DNA from: Lepidurus packardi | Taxonomy: Eukaryota; Arthropoda; Branchiopoda; Notostraca; Triopsidae | Assembly: GCA_023053545.1 (NCBI GenBank) | Contig: JAKZAN010000005.1 | Coordinates: 1,426,001-1,490,000 of the forward strand | DNA length: 64,000 nucleotides | Reading direction: 5' to 3' | Part shown: positions 43,671 to 54,016 of the stretch, piece after piece | Numbering within the stretch: position 1 is the first letter of the stretch | Layout: each line of letters begins with the position of its first letter | Program-made: the position numbers and the translations under genes | The notes under the pieces: generated by a model | What the model was told of the DNA's origin: nothing | Seen by the model: only the letters and a program-made list of their open reading frames with translations | Database searches by the model: none

Positions 43671-46600
43671 ATGGACAACACCTCAGAAAACAAAAGCTGG
43701 GAAGCTAGAAGTAGGCAACCATACTTTCCAAGGTTTAAGGGGGGATCAGGTATTAAAGTAAATACCGGTGTCTCATTATAGGTTCCCAACAACAGATTAA
43801 TAATGAAATCGGTAAAATTAAGCTCCAAGCTAGCCGTGTCCTAAACGTGGGTGGCAACATTGGAAACCAGCGAGATGAAGTAAAAGTTGGAAACATATTT
43901 TTCGAATAACATAATTAACTTTGATTAAATTTTGATTGTCTCGCTTGTACGGCCGAAGGAGAAAGAAGGCGCCCAAGCTCCGAGTTCTTCTTTCGGATGT
44001 GGTTGTAAGTATATTCTAGAAAATAGGATCACCCAGTCGATTAATCTTTCTTAAAATGTCTATGGCAGCTTCCAACAATGCTCTACCCATGTTCGGGCAA
44101 GTTACTATAAGCCATTCCACGGTCCACATAGGTACCCGTTATGAAAATCAAGGAAACTGTTCGCTAAAACCATCGGTGGACATTGATACGTTAGGAGTAA
44201 AAAGTCCAATTTGTTGAAGTAGCAATGTTTACAACTGGCATTCGTTTGCGTTTATAGTTCACGGAATTGAAAGAGGACTATTCGACTGCCTTATGCAGAG
44301 CATCTCCACTGCCCTGGTACCCCGAGTACACTTGGGACATCGACGAAGTCTACACGGAACTGACCTTAGAAAACCCAGCAAAGCTCAAGTTCGGTGTGGA
44401 AGAACTTTTTAAACATTCCCACATAAGTGTAGTGGGAAATTTTTATTCTTTAAAACTCATCTAGCACAATCGATGGCCGCTTTAGGTACATTTTCGGAGA
44501 GGTGGTAGCTACCGCATTCTGATCGAAGGCGACGCCGGATATGGAAAGTCAACCTTGATGCTTAAGATCGCTTCTGATTGGTCTGAAAGACATCCAAGTG
44601 ATCATACCAAGTACACCAGCCCTTTTAGTCTACTGCTTGTAGTAAAATTGGGCTCCGTTGGTGAAGATGTAAGTCTACTTAAACATGAATCATCAAGGCT
44701 CTATTTGTTCCTAAATTTAAACCAGGAAAACATCTTGAGTTACATGGAATCAATCTACGACGAGAAGATGGACACAAAACTTAAGAATATATTAAAAAGT
44801 AAAGGAGCAGAAGAGGTTCTGATTCTCCTAGACGGGTACGATGAGACCAATGCTAAGACCAAGAAAGAAGTAGGTCAGATAATGAAGAAAGACATGCTGA
44901 GCAAGTGCCACGTGGTGCTCACATCGAGATGTGGACATGTACCCGATCATGTCAAAGGTAATGTCTTGCTTGTAAGAGTGCAAGGCTTTGGACAAAGACG
45001 AGTGGCAGAGGCAGTTGGCAAGTTCTTCATCAAGGCAGGTCACTTAACCAAAGCTAATGTTATAAATTGTTTCGATAGACCGCTCAGAGTGTCAGAATCG
45101 GATAGCGAACTGGATGACTGGTTCCGACTTAGAATCGATGACGCTGATTCTGATTTAAAACTCGATGACTCGGATTCCGATAGCGCACTGGATGACTGGT
45201 TCCTACCTAGCATCGATGACTCGGATTCCGATAGCGAACTAGATGACTGGATCCTACCTAGTATCGATGATTTTAAAAATGTTCAAGAAATTTACCCACT
45301 AAAGCCTGTAGCTCAACGACTCAGTCTGGAGCAATTCAATGAATTCATGCTGAAGGTAGTAGACGAGAGTCCTTACATGGAACTAGCTCAATGTCCACTG
45401 CTTTGCGTCATGATGTGTTGCTTAGTCAGCGAGTGCCCGAACGGCGAACTACCTTCAACTGCTTCGGGTCTTTACTTTGCCATGATCAACCGTAACCTCT
45501 ACATCGCAGTCAGAAAGAAAGACAGAGCTGCTGGAAAAGAAGATGTCAGATGGAACTTGAGTGGCCTCGGCAGTCAGATTCATGAAGATCACGGAAGCTA
45601 CCTCCAAAAGTTTGGTCGTCTTTGCATCAACGGTCTGAAAACTAAAAGCATGAGCTTCACCTTATTTGATATAACGGGAAAAGAAATAGAGGCTGAAACT
45701 ACCGACGTCAAAGTTACTCAACTAATCGGGGCAGGAGTTCTAGTCCAAGACACCAAAGAGAAGATTCCTCGTTACCAAGTTCCTCATCGAACCACGGCAG
45801 AATTTCTAGCCGCCTACTATCTTGGTAAAGAAACCGACCACAATCTTATGGAACAGAACTTACTTGACCTGTATCGGCAAGAGGCCAGCTTCAATGAAGT
45901 TGCGGTTTCCCTGATAGAAATGGGAAAGTCAAGGTGTTTAGTCGACGCTTTCCGTGTCATTAAGTTTCCTTCCGACTGTCTTAACAAGTTTATGAAAAAT
46001 TATTTCACCCAATATGGTGCCGCTGGTACCTGGTCCGAATTTAAAGATGCTCTGCCGAACAAGCTGTTCTTCCAAGCTAAACTAGATAGACATGTGGGAA
46101 ATATCACAGCTAGCTCATTTGAGCCTAGCCTAACTCTGCTTCAACTGGTTGAAGAGCTCAGCAAGAAGAACACTGGAAGAACAAACGCACTCTTTGCATC
46201 ACCAAAGGATTGCCTCATTTCCCTTTCTTTGGAAGGGGGTTTTGAGGCACACAATTTACCAGTTGTGTTGCAGACTTTGTCCAAGTCCGGTGTTGTACTT
46301 CATGCATTGGAATATGATGGAAGATACGACATAATTGGAGACCAAACGCGACAAGAATTAGCTCACAGTCTTCAGGAGCTTCTTCAATCTTTTTCCTGTG
46401 CTGTTCAATTGAGCTTCAAATTCGCTTCAAACAGTAGGTTAAATTAAATATCTGGATTTTATTTGGGCTATTTTTAATACTTAGATTTAATACCAGTCGT
46501 GGCCGAGGCCATGCAAGAGGTTCCTGAAGCTTGCCGCCTCAAGCATTTCGAGTCCGATCTAGATTGTAAGTACGAGGGAGCGCTGTAGTTATTAGATCGC

Positions 46601-47924
46601 AGACGTTGATGTGATGTTATGTGGACGTCTCCAAGATGATGCAGCAACACACGACAACTTACTCTTTGAATTCTTAATACAGGGTACACAGATACAACGC
46701 AACTATCGGAAGTATTGGCTGAGAAGTGGTTGTCTCACTTACAAAACCTGGGCATGGGGTATAAGGACAATAGCCAAGTAATCAGAACTATTAACTAACG
46801 AGATTTTTCTAGTTCTGGTATGTTGAAATCAATATTAAAACGACTTTCGGAGCCTGGGTGCAGTCTCACTTCGCTGCACCTCGACGGAACTAGAGACCTA
46901 CTGCTTGAAGAGCTAGTGATGCTCGCCAGTAAACTTGAAAAGCTAACGCTTTCCAAAATGAGTTTCCAATTTGACGTGAGTGAGATAATTTGTCAACTGC
47001 ACTTGCAAAAACTGTTCATTCTCGCGCCATCACCCATTTCATGAATAATTCATGTTTATACGAAGAAATTCCTTTATACTCGTGTTACAGGTTATCAGAA
47101 TCAGCAAGTACGCGGTTAAGGAAAACTGCTCTCTGAAAATTCTTCATCTCGAGAACGTTTCTCTGACGCTTCATGGATTGCTTCCGTCAGCTGATGAGAA
47201 CCAAGAGCTCCTCCTTGCTTGGAGAAATCTGGCACTAAACCTGGAGGAATTGTCCTTCATTTGGTGCACGTTTCCAATCGAATTGTTTAGTTGGTTGAAC
47301 CTAACTGCACCTAATCTGCGGACCCTTTCCATCGGCGGAATCTATGGAAAGACTCCAAACAATGACAAGGAGTTCTACGGCAACCAGTTGTTGGAGGCCT
47401 TAACCGGAAGTAGTGGAGACAATATTGAAGAGCTGTCATTATTGCCCGACTTTTGGAAAAGTAGAAATGTACTGATGCTGCATCCGATCCGAGAAGCCCT
47501 TCAACGCTGTCCGAGGATGAAGAGAGTCCACCTGGGAATTGCTTTGAGATCTGATTTATCAGAGGTCTCCATAGGTCCTGGTCCTTCAAGTCCATTATCC
47601 TCCAGTGATGAGGAAGCTTTGAAAAGCAGTAATATGTACTTGGCTTTGTTCAAAATAGTTTTAAGTGTTCCTATGCTTCAAACTGTAACTTCTGAGTTTT
47701 TCTTTAACCACTGGGAAGAAATCGGTACATTCCATGCTATTGCAGACAAGACTGAAAAATGGCCAGGAAAAACAAACGACAATGAATGCAATACTTCGTT
47801 AACGCTGCGTGACTTATCTAAGCAGAATGCATGTCATGCTATGCATGTGTTCAGAGAGCGAGGACTAGAATACCGACTGAGATACGTTACAGACACGGTG
47901 TACGAGTTTTGGTTCCCTGTGTAA
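43671..47924 (+). CDS. NLR-type receptor 2: two RHIM-like N-terminal exons, NACHT NTPase, LRR-like C-terminus
   Basis: Paralogue of NLR1, same orientation. Common exons: 44258-44431, 44486-46433, 46485-46565, 46683-46758, 46813-46975, 47091-47924. Two alternative 5' parts end in phase 0 before 44258: exons 43671-43710 plus 43782-43879 (46 codons, motif VLNVGGNIGNQ), or exon 44056-44196 (47 codons, own ATG, motif STVHIGTRYENQ). Either gives about 1137 residues. The second could instead be an internal exon, since the frame is open back to an AG at about 44019. Walker A is GDAGYGKST, Walker B LILLDGYDE, sensor VVLTSRCG. After NACHT the acidic unit DSDSELDD-W is expanded to several copies. LRR-like exons and the C-terminal VYEFWFPV match NLR1. 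The linker exon uses a non-consensus GTGGGA donor (GTA|GTGGGA), needed to keep frame; if not used the gene would be broken there. Confidence 0.8.
43838..43870 (+). other. RHIM-like motif coding segment A of NLR2
   Basis: Codes for VLNVGGNIGNQ, the counterpart of VSVGGNVNI in NLR1, within a segment starting SSQQQINNEIGKI. The VGGN core is shared; flanks differ. Confidence 0.4.
44122..44151 (+). other. RHIM-like motif coding segment B of NLR2
   Basis: Codes for VHIGTRYENQ after FGQVTISHST. The V-x-I-G tetrad fits RHIM better than the A type in its first four positions. The same exon survives in the NLR pseudogene (about 40872-40901) but has no counterpart in NLR1. Confidence 0.4.
45096..45275 (+). 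repeat. In-frame expansion of an acidic DSDSELDD unit in NLR2
   Basis: The unit GATTCCGATAGCGAACT-GATGACTGG-CTACCTAG-ATCGATGA occurs about four times with changes, coding for repeats of (S/D)DS(E/A)LDDW and (L/P)SIDD. NLR1 and the pseudogene have a single unit at the same place. Confidence 0.85.
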
Positions 47925-47940
47925 ATTAAATATTTCATTA

Positions 47941-47946
47941 AATAAA
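47941..47946 (+). terminator. Poly(A) signal of NLR2
   Basis: AATAAA 17 bases behind the NLR2 stop, as in NLR1. Confidence 0.6.
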
Positions 47947-47954
47947 TGTCATGA

Positions 47955-48220
47955 ACATGAGAAATCTGATTTATAAGAGATCTCCATAGGTCCTGATCCT
48001 TCAAGTCCATTATCCTCCGCTGATGAGGAAGCTCTGAAAAGCCATGATATGTACTTGGCTTTGTTAAGAATTCTTTGAAGTGTTCCTGTGCTTCAAACTA
48101 ACTTCTGAGTATTTCTTTAACTACTGGGAAGAAATCGGTACATTCCATGCTATTGCAGACAGGGCTGAAAAATGACCAGGAAAAACAAACGACACTTACG
48201 CAGTAACGGACCATTATTAA
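47955..48220 (+). pseudogene. Truncated copy of the NLR last exon behind NLR2
   Basis: Nearly the same fragment as 37965-38224, with a few private changes. It ends at ACGGACCATTATTAA, exactly where the TTAA-targeting transposon begins. Confidence 0.85.
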
Positions 48221-49819
48221 GGCCACGGTGGAGCCTAGGCGCTTATGGGCAAATTACATTGGAGTTTCGGTGCACGATTTGGCGAATATAGCTTCATTAT
48301 TTTCAAAAAATTTCTTGATAGTAAAGTTCATACACCTATCTAGTTTGTAATGAGCGTGGCACTTTTTTGAAAAATCAATCAGGAAATTTTGTAGAGGCGG
48401 TTAAAATTCGAACATTTTTACAAGTAATGAATTTTGAAATTCTGTTCCGCTCATTACAAAAAGCATTTTTTTAAAAAAAAATTTTACGTATAAATTGTGT
48501 AAATCCGACCATCCATTTCGGAGTAATCGTTGACACCGCTTTATAATTTGTTCCGAATTTTCCTTGAAAAATTGTGGCGCCACAACTTCGGCTGCGGCCA
48601 ACATAGGAAGGTCACTGTGAGTTCAGGAAAAGGCGAAGCAATGATAAGGAAAGGAGGAAAGCAGGATGGGAAGAGGAAAGGGATGGGTGGAAATGTTATG
48701 ATACAACTTCACTTCGCTTGAGGCTTGCCCAAAGCAAAAAGGATATTATTTTCTGAGACGAATATTTCTCAGACCAAGTACAGCAAGGGGTCTTGTCAAT
48801 GACCAAGCTGTGACCACGCCTTAGAAGGTTGGGTGAAACAGAAAACAATAACAAGGGCACGTGTATTCTTTCTTGATTTCAGTTTCTTTTGCCCATTTCT
48901 TCGTGGAGTACTGTCCTTTCTTTTATTATAAAGTGTGTAAATAAATTTTACTATAGCGCTTCTGTTGTTTAGTGCATATTTTGCGTTTTTCATTATTTTC
49001 TGGTGTTCAAGGGAATTTAATTTTTCACATGTCCTGCTATTAGCTTTTGGAAAACCTTTCAACAGAAGAGTTCGTTTAACATTTTACTTAATTGGAATAA
49101 GAAATCAAGTTATTAGTAAATGAGATAAACTGTGCTTTCCTCAACAAAGTGTGCAGTGTGGCTTTTGTGTAAAGTCCACTACTACGTTTGGATTACCTTT
49201 TTGTTCACAAATGTAGGGTACCGTTTGAAATTTCATTCCCGACTAGGATAACAAGCTTCTATTCTTATAGATCTTTTCTTTCGTTATAAATGAATATAAC
49301 CTGACGTAACCCTACTAGTCGCGTTATATAAGCCGAACGTGTATTGGAATTTTTATTCATGTTTACTTCATTAACCTTTGAACATGTTTATAAGTGGTAA
49401 CTTTACGAATGTTTGACGAACGAGTTGCTTTTGCTTATCTTAGTGTATTGTATAATTTTTCGTGGATACACATTCCCATCTTTTTTTCTTCTTTTGCACT
49501 GCTGTTTTTGTCAGTTGATAACCTATTATTGATACATCAGAGTTTGCAAAAGGTACACGCAAAAATGCGTAACTGTACTGCGTTTCATCATTTGTATCAA
49601 TAGAATAGGAAACTTGGCAGTTGTACACTTTCGCTTTCTGGATAGGCCTACTCCGAGTGCCTATAATTTTTTTGTTCGGCATCCAAGATCGTTTTTGTAA
49701 CCTATTTTCTAGAAGGCAAACTTTTAAACAAATTAGAAACGAAACAGTATAATAAGAAAAAAACATACAAAGTGAATAAACTACATTCTACGATATAGGT
49801 TATACGTAAGTAAAACAAT

Positions 49820-50040
49820 TCATCTTCATTGTGGTCAGACAACGTCCGACTCAGTGCATTTTGAGAAAAAATTATTATTTACATTGAAGCGGTCAGACAG
49901 ACAACGTCCTACTCAGCTTCGACTTCTGTTTTGCAGTTTTAGCGGTCAGATAGTATCCGACACAACTTCTTGTTATTTTAAATAATCGTAGCGGTCAGGA
50001 AAGAAAACGTCCGACTCAGCTTATTTTTTTTTTGAAGGGG
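49820..50040 (-). repeat. Short degenerate repeats behind the transposase gene
   Basis: Four to five degenerate copies, about 40-65 bases apart, of GCGGTCAGA-CA-ACGTCCGACTCAGC. The last one overlaps the end of the transposase reading frame, where on the minus strand it codes for the Ser-Asp-Val-Asp segment near the C-terminus. The 3' UTR array thus seems to have grown from the end of the coding sequence. Confidence 0.65.
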
Positions 50041-52954
50041 AAAGACTGTCAACATCCGACTCCGATTGCATTTCGCGTACTTGTCGCTTTTTTGGCGGTT
50101 TTCCTTTCGCTTTAGCAGCGAACGCTCTTTTCCTCTCTTCGATTGCCTCAAGCACGCGCTGAGGCTCGCGGGGTACAAGTTTTCGTGCAATACGTGGATC
50201 CGCTAGCTCAGGAAGAAGACTATCTTCAAAGAAATCATGCAATTTCGGGAGCATTTTAGTTTTCCAAAAGGTCTGGTCGCGGAAGATACGCTCAGTATGG
50301 GTCTCTTTGGGACTCCAGACATGAAAGTCGCACCATTCTCTACCAGTAATTTCAAGCTGTCCTTGAATTTGGTAATAATAGTTGTGATTTCTTTTCAGTT
50401 TGAGTTTGTCTCCTTTGACAAACTCCAATCCTATTGATTGTGCCTTATTTTGACGGACTAACGCCTTCAAGGAAACATGCTCGGCTTTTTTGGGACACTT
50501 GATCTCAAGTAGGCCAACTTCCCCAATGAGCCCGTCAGGAGAAGCGCCCAAGTACCCGAATTCTTTGTGAATCCAAAGTCCAGAAGTGTGGACAATAGTT
50601 CCTGTTTGCTCCTCATAAGTTCTCCTGCCATTTCCCTCATTGCTTTTTCCGTATTCAGTTGAGTCATTCGACCATTTACTCGGAACTGTGATTTGGCGTA
50701 AAGTTTTATCCCTAAGCGTGGTTTGCTGTAGTTTGCAAACTCTACCAAAATTGGAAGCAGTGATACGGTTCTTCCTCGCCTCCATCCAGTCAATACATGC
50801 TGCTTGAGCCCTTGTTTTCTCTTCCAAAGCGGCAATTTGGTCACTCGTAAGCTGTAATTGCTTACGTATGAGATCGCACTGTTCCTTGAAAGCCACAGGA
50901 TCTAGGTCTGGTAACCCGTAATCAGCATCGGGTCCGTTCTCGGTTATAACAGGAGCTATTTGACCCTGACCGTTTTGCTTCTCTGCAAGCTTCCTGTACC
51001 TCACTTTCCACGATTCTTTCGTGACATTAGCGCGCGATGCAAATCGGTCTAGTACAAACGAGCCTTGTCCGTGCGTTTTCAATAATTTAGCGTGAGCCCC
51101 GCGCACTGAGTGGTAAATCAAAACGGCACCAGCAGCTCTGTAATTGTACGAGCCTCTCTGGGAACGCAAAAACTGTTTTCCTCCTAGCAATTTAACAAGA
51201 ATTGACATAAACCGCTCAGCGGAGTTTGTTGTAACCTCCGCAAGTAGGTTATGCGCTTTTCTTTTAACGAATTCAAGCGCTTTGCAGATGTCCCTGTAGA
51301 CATAGTCTGCAACCGAAGTCCTCAGCTGTTTTCCAGCATGCCTGCACCCTTTTACACCCTGCTCTGGTTTTTCGCAGAACGTATGGTCGCCAAGTATGTA
51401 GTGGCGTGGTACATTGTCCAGAGCTCGGCAAAGGTCCGCTGCAGTGCCGCCAGTGATCGCATTTCTTTTCATGGCGCCTCTAATCCCACGCGTTAGATTT
51501 GCAGTATTTGGGACTGTCAAGACCTTAAAATGCGCCTGGCTTTTTTTTTTATCCCTATACAACTTTGATGTAAAGTTTTTTGTGATGTGGTTTGCGCATT
51601 CTTGTTTTTCAGGCAATTTCTGTGTTCTGGGCGTAGTAGCCAGTATTTCATTGTAGGTGGAAGAATCACCATCACCAATGTAATGTGAAAACCGAACGCC
51701 AAACTTTTTTTCACATTCTCTAAACCCTTTTGCCAATATGTCCGTCTCCATTGCTGTAGACGGACCATCCCAATTCTTAAAACACATGTGAGGACGTGGA
51801 ACTTTCTTAGCTCTTGCAGCACTGTTGCAGATTGAACAGAACTTATTTCGTACCCCCATGTACAAAATGTTGTTACTGTGTTTTCCAATAAGCACGCCGA
51901 CTCCAGATTTAGCCGTATACCGGGTACCGTGACTTCGCTGGCACCATCCACCATCACCTATGACGGTTATTCGTGGGGTTCCATCGTCGTCAACGTTCCC
52001 TGCTGCTATCGCAGCTTCCTTTTCTTGCAGTAGCCCTTTCTCCATTTCTTTAGTTGCCCACGTATGCCATATCCCCCCAACAATTTTCTCGTGACGGATG
52101 TAAGTTTTCTTATCCATACACGGTATACTGAAAATGGACATCATTTCTTCGAGATGGTTATGCCCTGCGCCAATGGCCATCATAGCCCAGGCCGCAAGAG
52201 TATTTAAAGAAATGCTATCTTCCTTTTTGGGCCTAATGCCCGATGCCTCTAATGATTTTCTAGCTTTTTTTTTCCTGTTCTTGTCATGCTCTATTGCTTC
52301 AGAATTAATTGTACCTCCATAAGCACATTTAGGGCACTTAAATGAAAGTGACGTAAGCAAGCCATTTTGAATATTTTTTGACAATCTCATACTACCGCTG
52401 CAAACTTCGTAGTGAGGGATAAACAGCTCTAATGTACGTGTAATTACATAGGCTAAATCACAAATCCTTCGTCCTTGCACCTTTTGCTTCAGTTCTGGTT
52501 GACTGTAAACAACACGTTCAGTGATCAGCGGAGTAGCTGCTATTTCGAGTTGGTCGTTTTTCCTACCGGCATGCCAAAGCGTGGGAGAGAAACTGCCATA
52601 ATTCCTATCTTCATTGTCATTGCCATTGCCCTCATTCATTCTAGGGGAAGCATACATTGAGAAAGAATCACCTATGTTTGAACTTTGCAAAGGATGCTCG
52701 TCACCATTGCTAGTGGCAATGCTACTCGAGAAGCTTGTGCTCGCAATTGGGATACCACTTGAAGTATTAGTACAATGACTACGTGACTCGATACAATTTT
52801 CTGTAACAGTCTCGTTTGAAGGGATTATGAAAGATAACTCGCTCACCTCGTTTTCTTGCGGTTTCAATGAGGGAGAAGCGTTGGTTTGCTTATTTTCTTG
52901 AAAAAGGCGTTTTCGTCTCTTCAAGTTGCGTATGCGCCTAACACGAGACCCCAT
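50021..52954 (-). CDS. Transposase with Mutator/Kolobok-like DDE domain and YqaJ-like nuclease
   Basis: One exon, 977 residues. Residues 1-150 are basic, then Ser/Thr/Asn-rich and probably disordered. A zinc-binding-like CPKCAYGG follows near 210. The DDE-type region (about 260-600) has VIGDGGWCQRSHG, a CxxC pair (FCSIC), CFKNWDGPSTAME, YIGDGDSSTYNEI and ECANHITKNF, blocks known from invertebrate proteins annotated as Mutator-like transposase. The C-terminal third is a YqaJ-like exonuclease fold: ITASNFGRVC, the PD-(D/E)xK residues in GASPDGLIG and LLEIKCPKK, and YYYQIQGQLEITGREWCDF. The fused nuclease may process transposon or host ends; its role is unproven. The tail is Lys-rich, a likely nuclear signal. 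A close paralogue lies at 55560-58352. Confidence 0.88.
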   Translation of the reverse strand: MGSRVRRIRNLKRRKRLFQENKQTNASPSLKPQENEVSELSFIIPSNETVTENCIESRSHCTNTSSGIPIASTSFSSSIATSNGDEHPLQSSNIGDSFSMYASPRMNEGNGNDNEDRNYGSFSPTLWHAGRKNDQLEIAATPLITERVVYSQPELKQKVQGRRICDLAYVITRTLELFIPHYEVCSGSMRLSKNIQNGLLTSLSFKCPKCAYGGTINSEAIEHDKNRKKKARKSLEASGIRPKKEDSISLNTLAAWAMMAIGAGHNHLEEMMSIFSIPCMDKKTYIRHEKIVGGIWHTWATKEMEKGLLQEKEAAIAAGNVDDDGTPRITVIGDGGWCQRSHGTRYTAKSGVGVLIGKHSNNILYMGVRNKFCSICNSAARAKKVPRPHMCFKNWDGPSTAMETDILAKGFRECEKKFGVRFSHYIGDGDSSTYNEILATTPRTQKLPEKQECANHITKNFTSKLYRDKKKSQAHFKVLTVPNTANLTRGIRGAMKRNAITGGTAADLCRALDNVPRHYILGDHTFCEKPEQGVKGCRHAGKQLRTSVADYVYRDICKALEFVKRKAHNLLAEVTTNSAERFMSILVKLLGGKQFLRSQRGSYNYRAAGAVLIYHSVRGAHAKLLKTHGQGSFVLDRFASRANVTKESWKVRYRKLAEKQNGQGQIAPVITENGPDADYGLPDLDPVAFKEQCDLIRKQLQLTSDQIAALEEKTRAQAACIDWMEARKNRITASNFGRVCKLQQTTLRDKTLRQITVPSKWSNDSTEYGKSNEGNGRRTYEEQTGTIVHTSGLWIHKEFGYLGASPDGLIGEVGLLEIKCPKKAEHVSLKALVRQNKAQSIGLEFVKGDKLKLKRNHNYYYQIQGQLEITGREWCDFHVWSPKETHTERIFRDQTFWKTKMLPKLHDFFEDSLLPELADPRIARKLVPREPQRVLEAIEERKRAFAAKAKGKPPKKRQVREMQSESDVDSLSPSKKK

Positions 52955-53437
52955 TGTTGCAAATAATCTGGAATAACACTTGCAACAGGCTTTCTGCTTA
53001 TATGAAGTCTCACGTTTGTGTGATAAACAATACTAGTTTGTTGAGTTACTCTACCTATCTAAAAGATTGTTTTGTCCTTGTTGGATAAATTTGACAAGTT
53101 ACTGTAAAGGGATTATGGGGAATGCCTTTCCCTTGCTTGCACAATATAATTCAAGCTTTCCCTTGTACTGTACCATCCTTCAGGAACATTGACATTTTTG
53201 CAATAGCTGAACTGTTTAAATTTCTTTAATGAAAAGCGGCTCTTGGGAGAACCGTTTTGTATAAAACGGAGGGAAAAAATATTAAAAAACAACATTTCTA
53301 AGCAGTTTTCGGATAGTTTGTTTGTCATACAGTTCAACGTGAAGTTCATCTTTCTACGACACAACGGTAAGTGCTTGTTTAATAAAAATTTAGGTAGTTT
53401 TATAAACTTAACCTGACATAAATATATTCTACTCTAG

Positions 53438-54016
53438 ATGAATCGCGAAATGCAACGCGCTATGGCCGACCTCACGAGAAGCCAAGCTCGGGTTCTGGAT
53501 CTTGCGCTGCAAGTCGTAGATGACAGGGACCGCCAGGGAACTCACAGGGGCCGGTCGGTGTACAGGAATCTGGAGCAACAAAGACCGTACCGTAGGCAGC
53601 AAAGTCAGGAGCAACATAGGCCTACACGCTGGCCACTCCATTACAGCAGAACCCATAACGACACAGAGCGTCTGAGCTCCTCTGCACAATATCATGTTCA
53701 AGATTTCCGCAATGCTTACTACCAACAGGTCCCATTTCATGCTCAGCCCCAAGATCAACCGACTTCAAAGTCCCAACGTCGGCGTCAAAGGAGGAGAACC
53801 CATATTCAAGCGCTGCAGCATTGTGTGGAACAAGTAGGACAATATCTTTCGACGTCTGCGACACCCCTTCCCTCAAACCTTACATCGTCTCCTTTCCTTC
53901 AGCCTCTCCTATCCGAAAATACCATTTCACCAGCCATTGAACAGTTTGAAAACCTTACCCTTGCCCATCCCGAGCCTCATCCTAACACAAATATAACTGT
54001 AGAAAAAAATTCGTGA
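53438..54016 (+). CDS. Second gene of the TTAA transposon, unknown function
   Basis: 192 residues, rich in Gln, Arg and Pro. The start has a helical, possibly coiled-coil stretch (REMQRAMADLTRSQARVLDLAL), the centre a basic patch SKSQRRRQRRRTHIQAL, and the end is Ser/Thr/Pro-rich. The ATG directly follows a TCTACTCTAG acceptor, and a GGTAAGTGC donor lies at about 53366, so a 5' UTR intron of about 70 bases is likely. It is transcribed away from the transposase, and the two share a promoter region at 52.96-53.35 kb. I do not recognise the family; a DNA-binding or RNA-binding helper is a guess from the basic patch. Confidence 0.65.
   Translation: MNREMQRAMADLTRSQARVLDLALQVVDDRDRQGTHRGRSVYRNLEQQRPYRRQQSQEQHRPTRWPLHYSRTHNDTERLSSSAQYHVQDFRNAYYQQVPFHAQPQDQPTSKSQRRRQRRRTHIQALQHCVEQVGQYLSTSATPLPSNLTSSPFLQPLLSENTISPAIEQFENLTLAHPEPHPNTNITVEKNS

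Noticed and set aside
43711-43781. A 32-base first intron in NLR2 using the donor at 43750
   Set aside because: Too short for normal splicing and it would not work in NLR1. The donor at 43711 gives a normal length and conserves phase in both genes.
51414-51656. Plus-strand frames opposite the transposase gene
   Set aside because: Shadow frames of the long minus-strand gene.
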